From: Spirogloea muscicola
Lineage: Eukaryota > Streptophyta > Zygnematophyceae > Spirogloeales > Spirogloeaceae
NCBI GenBank assembly: GCA_009602725.1
Contig: WELB01000323.1
Coordinates: 56,748 to 79,518 of the forward strand
Direction of reading: 5' to 3'
DNA: 22,771 bases
Shown in pieces: positions 14,501-22,771 of the stretch (its first letter is position 1; every line of letters begins with the position of its first letter). Below the pieces are notes generated by a model, which saw only the letters and a list, made by a program, of their open reading frames with translations, was not told the origin of the DNA and searched no databases. The position numbers were made by a program, and so were the translations under genes.

Positions 14501-17500
14501 TGTTGAACCGATTCGGTGCTGCAGATATAGCAAGTGGACCAAGGCCTTCGGCAGCGTGAAGTTGCGACAGTCCTTGGCTTACGGGCTCTGGTCGTGGATC
14601 AGTAGCACTCTGTACAATGCTTCCCAGGTGAGCACTGGCTGGCAGACAGCCTTTTGGGACTGACTGTGCAGCTCGGGACTAGAGCGGTGGCTTGTGAAGA
14701 GCATCTTGAGTCTTATGACAAGTGATGGCCTACATGATCATTGAAGGTCTGTTCCTCCTATTGGTTGCCTGATGCATACACACATCATGCTAGTATCAAA
14801 CTTTCATTCTGCACTGATGTATGCTCTTTCGATCTCATGTGGGCTTGCAGGTAGTGGCATTGGTCATTGGCGGGGGCTTTGCGATGCAGGGTTTGATCAA
14901 TGCGGAGCAGCTGACGCAGTATGCGTTGTATGCCGAATGGGTGGTGCACTGCACGTGGTGGGTCGGCAACCAATGGGCGAGCGTCATGGAGGCCCTGGGC
15001 GCCTCTGAGAAGGTCTTTGACTACCTTGACCTACCCTTGGCAGCTCAGCTTACCAGCAAAGGTAGGCACACATGGGACTTTACCCTTAACCCAAAGTAGT
15101 AGGTCACAATTCCCTATTCTTAACTCAGTGTTACAGTACAACCACGTGGCCTGGATTGCACAGACAGCAGGTTTGAGACCTATGAAAGGATGATGCCTTC
15201 TGTATATCCCCAAGCCTCAGCCAGTGCAGGGCCTGCAGCCTCTGCTTGACTTGATTACAGACATCTCACTAAAGACATATGCTGTCACTTCGTTTGCATC
15301 TAGACCCAGTCAAATCATTCGCTCTGCATTCTTTCGCTGTAGCGCCTGCTACAAGTCACATAGTAGCCATCCATGGTCTGTTTTGCTGAGTTCTTTGTAG
15401 GCAATATGGAGTAGAACATACCTGCTAAGGCTGATTGCTAATGCAGGTGTCAGGTTGCCAAAGCTGCAAGGCAGCCTGCAATTCAAGAATGTAACGTTCC
15501 GGTACCCAACCAGGCCCACGGTGTGTCTACCAGCACTTTCCAGTTTTGATAGACTCCTCCTTGACTTGCCAAAACATTCACTCTCGCCAGATTTTTTGAA
15601 GGATCGATGTGATTGTCATTCTTCAGAAGAATGTGCGTAGCTCAACGTTATCACCTTCTCAATCCTCAGTCTTATTGAGAGCTCAGGCCAGGTGGGTTCT
15701 TAATCTGCTGCAGGCAAGTGTGCTGGAGAATGTGAATCTGACAGTACAGGCTGGAGAGCTCGTTGCCTTGGTGAGCACCACTGTCCTTGTATATTGCTAC
15801 GGGTGGCTTGGCAATTCTGTAGCTTTGTCCAGGACATCTGTTGCTTGCCATTCTGTACTGCCCGTTGTACGCGCAGTGGTCTCTGATCCGCCAGACGACC
15901 CTTGTGCTATTGCAGACACGAGAAGGACTGCCGCACTGCAAGGTTGAATCTATGCAGACTAGTACACAGATGCCGAGTGCAAGTGACTGACAGTTGCTGC
16001 TGCAACCGCCACACACAGGTTGGCTTGAGCGGGAGTGGGAAGAGCACACTCGTCGGCCTTCTGCAGCGATTATATGAGACTACAGAGGGTGAGGTAAGTT
16101 GCCTGCTTTGTGAAGGGGAGTGGAAACCAAACCCCTGCAGATGCACGTCATCACTGGTAGTTCTGCGTGGCAGTACGCCTTCATGCAAGCAATAGTTGCA
16201 CTCATTGTGAGGTCCTTGGCTTGCCTGTCTGCTCGTATACCGAGTAAACTCAATCTTCAGTACTTCTTTCAAAGCTAGACATCAAACATTCGCATCATAG
16301 AATTTGTAGGGCTACTCTGCGCCACATGTTCCTGTTGGTTTCGTACAGAGTCAATATTGGGTTTAAGCCCTGAACTGTGGGACGCTCCTCCCAATGGCAG
16401 ATCTTGGTAGATGGGGTTCCCCTAAAGGACCTTGACGTACAGTGGTACCGCAGGCAGCTTGGCGTCGTCAGTCAGGTCAGTCGTACTTTGTTTCCGCCCT
16501 CGACAATGAATGTGTCTGTTGCCCTCAACAATCGATGAGCCTCTATACCTTACTTTATTGCCCATTTTCCACCTCACTTTACTTCTTGTTATTCGTTGAG
16601 CACATTGACTTTCAGGCCTTTACTGTATTGCAAGCAGGAGTTGCTTGACTGTGACCCGCTGGGGGAACAGCAGCAATGCACTTGGGATTGTCATGCCCAC
16701 AGGGAATGCATTGTCAACGAGAATTGCAGATACTCTCATTTTGCGGTCAGGTCACGTTGAGGGCTTGAGTTTGATGGGCAAAGGCTTCTACGAAGGTGCT
16801 AATACCTGCGAGGATTGATTTGCAGGAGCCTAGACTGTTCAGCGCTTCTGTGGAAGCCAACATAAGATATGGGGGAGGGTCCTCCATCAGCTATGCAGAT
16901 GTGAAGCAGGCTGCGAAACAAGCCAACGCCCACGACTTCATCATGTCCTTGCCTGAGGGCTACGACACCGTTGTCGGCAATGCTAGGCTGAGTGGTGGCC
17001 AGAAGCAAAGAATTGCAATTGCAAGGGCGTTGGTCCGAGATCCTGCAATTCTCATCCTGGATGAGGCCACGTCTGCCCTCGATGCCGAAAGCGAGCACAA
17101 TGTGCAGGTGATACAGTAGAGGCTGTTTACCTAGCAGTTACTGAAGACCACCTGTTATGTGCTTTCCCGTTTTCAGAACATTAAGATACAGGAAGGATCT
17201 CAGATCCTCTGATTACCAGGATCTGCTCTCCCGTGCAAAAGAAGCAGAGCAGCAGCATAGCCAAGGGCCACCATTCAAAGGTCACGTCAAAAACAGGGAA
17301 TTTGTTAGTCACTTCTAATCTGTTGGCAAGGAGGGCTTAGCAATCAGCATTCAGCTGCACACTGAGTGAGTCGCTAGTGCATGGCTTTGCCAGGTGGCCC
17401 TTGATAAGGCCATGCGCGGGGAGGAAGGAGGCCGCAAGCGGACGCTGCTGGTCATTGCCCACAGGTAGACGTGCTGCCCTTGACCTTCACTGAGCCTTGT

Positions 17501-17964
17501 GCTTGCTCATGCAGCTGTTGGTAAGGCAAGGGTCATGTCATGGCAAGTGTTGGGCAACTGGTTGCAATGGTGACTGAAGAGGGCAACAAGTTGCGGGGTA
17601 GGGTTGCACGTGCATATCATGCTGATACCAGTACCCTCATATCTGCTATGGGGAAGGTTGTCCACTGTGCGAGCAGCGGACCGCATTGTGGTCATGGAGG
17701 GCGGCAGGATAAGTGAGGTATGCAGACCAAGCTCGTCCTCTCACTGCCTTCATGAAGCCTGAGACGTAGCAAATGAAAGTTAAGTCTAGTTTGAATATCT
17801 AACGTGCCACAGGCTGTCTAGGCTGTTGGTAGGTGGTAATCTCAGATGCTTGACTATATAAACCTGGGGGTTTGCAGATGGGCACGCACGAGGAGTTGAC
17901 ATCACAAGGAGGCGAGTATGAGCGCTTGACAAGACGACAGCTCAACATGTTGGGCGCTACCTAG
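11394..17964 (+). CDS. ABCB-type half ABC transporter, plant ABCB26/TAP1-like, probably chloroplast
   Basis: One membrane domain followed by one ATPase domain; such half transporters dimerise to export substrates using ATP. The substrate is unknown. Exons: 11394-12359, 12591-12718, 13080-13122, 13255-13299, 13536-13658, 13791-13894, 14127-14181, 14335-14429, 14555-14627, 14851-15061, 15447-15520, 15714-15770, 16019-16093, 16401-16475, 16826-17107, 17394-17464, 17657-17717, 17878-17964: 874 residues, phases consistent throughout. An in-frame ATG at 11616 (MASPLPCRC) would give 800 residues and a transit-peptide-like start; I cannot choose between the two. Residues 1-290 are low-complexity Ala/Gly/Ser/Pro. 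The core opens with [13 protein letters not shown] and [12 protein letters not shown]. The nucleotide-binding domain is complete: Walker [10 protein letters not shown] (660-668), Q-loop Q708, signature LSGGQ (763-767), Walker B ILILDE (783-788) with SALD after it, and H-loop H825. The join at 14429/14555 leaves the protein about two residues shorter than the family there and may be wrong. Confidence 0.93.
11468..11505. repeat. (GCC)n triplet run in the first exon of the transporter
   Basis: An uninterrupted GCC/CCG run of about 12 units. Read from the ATG at 11394 it encodes poly-Pro. If translation starts at 11616 it lies in the 5' UTR instead. Confidence 0.9.
12832..12865. repeat. Perfect 15-bp hairpin in transporter intron 2
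   Basis: AGGATCTAAAGTGTC (12832-12846), loop TTCA, and its exact reverse complement (12851-12865). It lies in the middle of the 361-bp intron 12719-13079 and has no counterpart in the coding sequence. It is the longest perfect hairpin I found in the window. Confidence 0.9.
13147..13168. repeat. (AG)n microsatellite in transporter intron 3
   Basis: A run of AG dinucleotides with one interruption (AAAG), 22 bp, within intron 13123-13254. Confidence 0.85.
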
Positions 17965-18160
17965 AGCTTCACATTACTAAACACCATTGATTTTCCTCCT
18001 AGATTGACCTGTTTCTGCCGAGTGAGCCAAGTTGACACTGAGCACACACAGTCGCCCACTCTTCTGCTTTTCCAGCTGCGTACTGACACATACATGTGGC
18101 TGGGCCTTCAATTCGTTGCTCATGAACTCTGACTTTGACAGCTCATGAAGGCTGCCTGAA

Positions 18161-18165
18161 TGTAA
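18161..18165 (+). terminator. Candidate TGTAA polyadenylation signal of the ABC transporter
   Basis: TGTAA is the usual polyadenylation signal of chlorophyte nuclear genes. This copy lies 197 bp past the transporter stop codon, a plausible 3' UTR length. A pentamer occurs often by chance, so support is modest. Confidence 0.35.
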
Positions 18166-18237
18166 CCCCCAGAAGACTGATCTAAGGATGCAGCGCACTG
18201 TAGGTGCCCAGCAAGGTCGATAATGTCACATGCAAAC

Positions 18238-18258
18238 ACACTTCTGTCACAGAAGTGT
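18238..18258. repeat. Perfect 9-bp hairpin in convergent intergenic DNA
   Basis: ACACTTCTG (18238-18246), loop TCA, CAGAAGTGT (18250-18258), an exact reverse complement. It lies about 75 bp past the candidate polyadenylation signal. Confidence 0.8.
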
Positions 18259-18287
18259 ATTTGAGACAATTTACATGCCCAATACTC

Positions 18288-18306
18288 AGCACTCAAATTG
18301 AGTGCT
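18288..18306. repeat. Perfect 9-bp inverted repeat, one-base centre
   Basis: AGCACTCAA (18288-18296), single A, TTGAGTGCT (18298-18306). It is 29 bp beyond the preceding hairpin, so the two form a pair of cruciform-prone sites between the convergent genes. Confidence 0.8.
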
Positions 18307-18884
18307 CAAGAGGAGGACCTGTAGCAGTCCTGGCTAGATGTTTCAGGTACAGGTTGTAGGTATGCAAGCAGCGAGCAGCCCAGTCAAGCCTCCTTGGGAG
18401 GGCAGACGCCTTTGCATTTGATCGCCAATGCTACTTACAGTTGAGTGACCATTGGCTATCCTACTTGCGAAGGACAGTACAGATGGCACTATGCATTCGT
18501 AATCTCTGGGGCAGACAGCCTCCTGAGGTCACCCTTGAGGTTCTCTGACAGTGATGGGCAACCATCAATGTCCAGCTCCAGCTGCTGCTTCCTTCCTCTT
18601 TGTGCCTCTACTAGAGTGCCAATTGGAAGTGACTGCAGCCCGACAGCCAAGCAGCAAATTACTGATCAAGAAACTAAGAGTTTTGCACTCTAACTGCGCA
18701 TCTTCTCAAATTGGAAACTCGCATAGAGGCTGCAGTCACAAGCAGGAGTAAGCAGCTCTGACCAATCTGAACCTCAGCATTGCAAGTGCAAGGAGCAGTG
18801 TGATGAGAAACACTGCCTGCAGAACAGCAACACAGCTTTTAAGATGACTAGAGATAATTGCTGAATTATTGCTGAATGGGCTGG

Positions 18885-21800
18885 TCACTGCACCAGGATG
18901 CTCAAATGGGAGCAGTTTGTGAGGAGGAGGCGGTGGAGGCAGGGTGACTGCAGCCGCAGCTCCGTCAGCCGCTCGCAGGTGCGGCAGTCAAGATCCTCCA
19001 GTACAGTAGACTCCGCACGAACTCTAGCAGATGCCAAGGCAATTCACATTCCAAGCTTTCAGCTGAAAGAATGCTAATAAAACCGGAACTAAAGTTATGC
19101 TAAAAGCTCTGCTGATTCAGACTTTCCACAATGCTGGACCATCCCTGAGGCCCGCCCCACTTCTGGCATGCTTTTATGTAATCTGACATCATAGTAACAT
19201 ATCCAGCATGCTGGGCGGAGGCGGTGCTCACTTGAGAAGGGCAGTGCAGCCAGCAATGCTGAGCTTGCGCAGGGCCAGCCATGGGAGGAACAGCTCCCGG
19301 AGGCCCTTGCAACCACTGGCGTCAAGGTCCTCGAGCAGCGGCAGCGTGCCACCCAGACGCTGCAGGGCGTCATTGGCCAGCGAGCGGCACATGAAGAGAG
19401 ACAGCTTCCGGAGGGATGGGCAGTCAAGCGCCGCCGCTGCCAACGTTGCTGCATGCCCAAGGTGCAGTGCCTCCAGCGCAGGGCATTCGAGCTCCAGGCT
19501 CGTCAGGCTGCGGCAGTTGCTAAGGTTGAGCTGCCGCAGCCATGGCGCTCGAATCTTCACCTCCTCCAACTGCCAAGAATAGCGATTGACGGTTGGAGTC
19601 TTTATCATGTAATGTCACAAAGCAAGGCCAGTCCTGTAGCCATTCGTGCATACCAGTGCAACTCATATGTTTCTTCTCTGGTCATGGCAGAGCGGTGCAC
19701 CAGTTCATCCAGAGCTATCTAAGAAATGACTACGTTCTCAAGAATGGCATACCTGGGCTGATAGGGCCAAGTTCACCTCCTCCAAGTTGATGGACGCTGG
19801 TGGGTAAAGCTTGAGGCGCGTCAGGGGCGACTCGACAGCAACCAGGAACTGCAGCTGTGTCTTGCCGGGGAGCCGGAAGGCGGCATCGGTGAGGCCCGAG
19901 CACCGTGACACATCCAGGAATGTGAGCGAGCCCTTGGACGGCCGCCTCTCCAGCAGGCTCTGCATTGCAAGCAAGCACTTTGATGAATTAGTACGTCACT
20001 CATGGGCCTTCAGTGACGTCCAAAGCATCGCTCCGAGAGCTAGACAGACTGCTGTAGACGCTGTTGCCGGCAGCTACTGAGCTGGCTCTCTGACAATGTC
20101 TACGAGTGGCCTGGACAGCTGCCAGTAACGTCCTTTGAAGAGCTGAGAGCAATAAGCAGGCAATTAAAATGTCCATGTTAAAGCGGGGCACATAATGTCA
20201 ATGGGCAGTATTGTCCTTCTCTAAGGACAAAACGACCTGTACCATGTGGCGCCTGCTCCCATCCCAGGTTGCTTGTCCCGGACATGCCACTAATTGAGAT
20301 TGTTCTATTATCTATAAGACTTGACCCCCAAATGCTAGCCCAAATCCTCAGTCCCAGACCCTGGAGCTCGAGCTAAGGTATTGAATCACGGCACACATGA
20401 CAACTGGGGGCTGGCTTAGAGCATCCCCAAGTGAAGCGGCACCTGAATGCCCCGGTCCGTAATGCCCCCACAGGAGGCAACTCGGACGGCGACAATGCCC
20501 CTTGCTGCGACGGCGCCTCCTCTCTCCTGGCCATTGCCGCTGGCCAGCAGATTTGCTGCAATCGCTGCTGCAACGGCCCTGGGCTCCTGCCAGCTGAACA
20601 AACCATCTGGGGCCGAAGTAATCGCCATTATTTCGGCGCTTGAAGCCGCCTGCTCCAGCTGAGCACCATTGAAGTTGATACCGGTGGGCCACTCTGCCGC
20701 TGAAAGCCTGCCGTGGGTGCCCCCCATGGTGGACAAGCAGTGCAGCCCACGGTCCTGAATGCTCGAGTTGCTCAGGTCGATGCTTGTGAGCTGCAATGAA
20801 GCTCAGCCAAAGAAGACATTAGTGTGCAGCAGTCAGACCAATACACGACCCAAGTAAACAGGCACAGGGCTGGGAGGTGCGGCGCAGTGTGACAGGTCAG
20901 CTCTTCGTACCGCCGTGTGCAGCGCCACGAGGTGTGCGACATCTGCATCCGTGAGATGGGCACAGTTGCGGAGGTCGATGCTCTGCAGCGACCGCGAGCA
21001 CAGTCCGCCGCTGCCGCAGCTGCCGCCTGCTGCCGCCTGGAAGATGGAGCCAAAGTCCTTCCACGACCTCCCTACAGAAGCCAAGAACCTCGATGATTGT
21101 GAGAAGCAGTAATGGAAGATTTATGACCTTAGAGTGCAATCGAGGGTCTCAGGGAGCAGAGCCTGTCTCATGACTTGCAATAGGGCCAGCCTCATCATGA
21201 AGCTGGGCGCTGCGTCCCGGCATCGTAGTGATCATCATTGGAGCTGATCAATTGCAGCATGCTTTGAGCAGCCCAATTTGCTAGCATAAGCTGCTGCCAA
21301 TGAGCTCTCACAAATGTCAGGATGATGGTAAGGATTGACAGAGCAGCGCAACCACTGCAAATGGGTAGCTGGGGGTCGTTCCACAATTCACCAACATCCG
21401 ACTAATTCAGGGTTCTAGATTTAGGGTCTAGGGCTTAGGGTTCTGAATTTAGGTATTTAGGGTGTAAGGTTCAGGTCTAAAGGGTTGAGGTTGGGTTTAG
21501 GGGGATCTCAATTCAAGGGGTAGCAGGAATCCCAGGCCAAGGCACGGGCCAATCGGTCAGGGCTTTCTTGAACCTCACCACACCTACGAAAGCTGAGCCG
21601 CTGCAGGCGTGGGTAGGACGTAACCTGCACAGCGATGCACGAGGTGCGCAGTGTCAACTGGCCGTGCAGCAGTAATGGACTGCAAGCACGTGCTTGCACT
21701 TTCTTAAGAAGGTGCCGCTGGCTAGTGGGAGGCCCCGGGCCTTCAAAGCAATGGCTGGCGGACGACCACATGAAGCCTGCTGGCAGCAGGCTCGGCTGCT

Positions 21801-22732
21801 GCAGCACGTCAGGAGTTGCCTCTGTGTTGCATGTTGCTTCTGTGAAGTGATGCACGCATTGACTTCGTAGCTCCAGGCAATCTACAAATTGCCTTCAGGT
21901 GTGTTTCACGTGATTATCAGGCATATAATAAGTAGGGAGGTCTTAGGTACTGAGGTGAAGGCTATGTGGACAACGTGAGCTTGGCGGTGTATCCTGCCAG
22001 TTGCTGGAACTTACGACTTTCTCCAGTATCGAGCAAAGGGATGTTTGGTGTTACAATGATGCAATGCATTTGAAGCGCCTTAAATTTGACTGGAGAGTCA
22101 ATCTGGTATTGTAGTTGAGATTCAGAACAGGCCGGATAAACTGAAATCCCGAAACCCTAACCCCTAAAATCCAAAACCCTAATTAATCTACACCCTAAAC
22201 CCTATAGGCCCAGGGCCCAGGGCTTAGACTGCATGCATGCGTGCGGCAGACACGGCTGCAGCAGCTTGCAGCAAGGGGCGGTAAAAGAGGCTGGCCAGAT
22301 GGCTGACTCGCTCTCACCAGGCTGCTCAATGCGGCGGGGGTGCCGGATGATGGCAGCACCAAGGTGGTGGTACCCTTGCGGATGGCGCGCACGCTCGCCG
22401 CAAACTCGCGCGACACCTGGCGGTCATGGCCCGCAGAGCGCGGCAGGAGTGAGGCGCAGCACAGAGGAGCCAGCGGTGGCCATGGAGATCAGCCGCTGCC
22501 CAGTTTGGCCGAGCGGGAGACCGGTGCTGGGAGCGGCGGCGGCGGCGGCGCCCTCACCCTCGCGGCCTTGGCGGCGTCGCAGTGCGTCAGGCGCTGCAGA
22601 ACCAGGCGCTTGCACTCCGCCGGCAGCCGGTCCCACAGGTCCTCGCCGCCGCCGCCGCCGCCGGCGTCCATCCGGAGGCCCGCTCTGCCGGAACACTTGC
22701 CGCAGGAGTCGGCCGAGTCTGCCGTGGCTGCC

Positions 22733-22765
<33 letters not shown>

Positions 22766-22771
22766 CTGCTG
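18885..22771 (-). CDS. F-box/leucine-rich-repeat protein, 5' end possibly beyond the window
   Basis: Likely substrate receptor of an SCF ubiquitin ligase: the F-box would bind SKP1 and the repeats the target. Exons read on the minus strand: >22771-22558, 22416-22318, 21624-21574, 21057-20911, 20790-20443, 19959-19753, 19569-19232, 19023-18885; phases agree throughout. From the ATG at 22671 the protein has 480 residues, but the frame stays open in Gly/Ser-rich sequence to the window edge, so it may start further up. The F-box is EDLWDRLPAECKRLVLQRL to KAARVSREF (about 10-42). Cys-containing leucine-rich repeats follow: SYPRLQRLSFRRCGE, LQSIDLRNCAHLTDADV, LTSIDLSNSSIQDRGL, LTFLDVSRCSGLTDAAF, LRQLNLSNCRSLTSLELEC and LEDLDCRTCERLTELRLQ. 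The repeat style resembles plant FBXL15 (At4g33210), but that protein is about twice as long from memory, so orthology is not claimed. The acceptors at 21057 and 19023 were chosen by phase. Confidence 0.88.
21409..21504 (+). repeat. Degenerate TTTAGGG telomere-like repeats
   Basis: About 95 bp of repeated TAGGG, TTTAGGG and TTAGGGTT-like units (for example GATTTAGGGTCTAGGG and TGGGTTTAGGGGG), clearly eroded. It lies in the intron 21058-21573 of the F-box gene. TTTAGGG is the plant and common chlorophyte telomere unit. Confidence 0.75.
22149..22206 (-). repeat. Degenerate CCCTAAA telomere-like repeats, inverted
   Basis: Units such as CCCGAAACCCTAACCCCTAA and CACCCTAAACCCTA on the plus strand, the reverse orientation of the tract at 21409-21504. 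It lies in the F-box intron 21625-22317. The 51-bp exon 21574-21624 sits between the two tracts. Confidence 0.75.
22732..22771. repeat. (GCC)n triplet run at the right edge
   Basis: A GCC/CCG run with GCT interruptions reaching the end of the window. On the minus strand it encodes a Gly/Ser tract in the frame of the F-box protein. It shows that the frame is open beyond the first visible ATG. Confidence 0.8.

Larger units (their letters stand above)
17965..18884. other. Convergent intergenic region between transporter and F-box gene
   Basis: 920 bp between the stop of the transporter (+) and the stop of the F-box gene (-), expected to hold both 3' UTRs. It contains one TGTAA on the plus strand (18161), one TTACA (TGTAA on the minus strand) at about 18434, and two perfect inverted repeats at 18238-18306. 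Small open frames here show no recognisable motif. Confidence 0.6.

Noticed and set aside
17189-17203. Short inverted repeat AGGATCT-C-AGATCCT in a transporter intron
   Set aside because: Only 7-bp arms; expected by chance in this length of DNA, so not listed with the longer stems.

Overview
The window is nuclear DNA of a green alga, most likely a trebouxiophyte. The lineage below 'green alga' is inferred. The reasons are intron-rich genes with short GT-AG introns, plant-type protein architectures (a chloroplast NADK2-like NAD kinase and a chloroplast-type ABCB half transporter), GC-rich first exons with GCC/GGC runs, and degenerate TTTAGGG-type (plant/chlorophyte telomere) repeats. No prokaryotic operon, rRNA, tRNA or CRISPR array was seen.

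Layout. Positions 1-102 are a pure A run, probably an assembly or scaffold-edge artefact. From about 103 to 5715 (+) lies an NADK2-like NAD kinase in eleven exons, with its 5' end missing. Facing it tail to tail, 6189-7155 (-), is a three-exon gene for the ER membrane-protein chaperone subunit Asterix (WDR83OS/PAT10). From about 7620 to 10955 is a graveyard of degenerate non-LTR (LINE) retrotransposon pieces: a minus-strand element split by plus-strand pieces of related copies, followed by the 3' end of a further minus-strand copy. From 11394 to 17964 (+) is an 18-exon ABCB-type half transporter resembling plant ABCB26/TAP1. From 18885 to the right edge (-) is an F-box/leucine-rich-repeat protein in eight exons, tail to tail with the transporter and open at its 5' end.

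The exon chains of all four genes were joined by reading phase and by remembered similarity to plant families. Almost every junction is GT-AG and phase-compatible, so the models are strong, but none was checked by alignment or RNA. The genes do not form an obvious pathway: NADP supply in the plastid, membrane-protein insertion at the ER, organellar export and ubiquitin-ligase targeting are unrelated housekeeping roles. I do not see a new multigene system. The most unusual material is the shuffled LINE cluster with its C-terminal Cys/His and nuclease-like region, a scatter of perfect short hairpins in intergenic, intronic and LINE DNA, telomere-like repeats in opposite orientation on either side of a 51-bp exon, and GCC/GGC runs in the first exons of three of the four genes.
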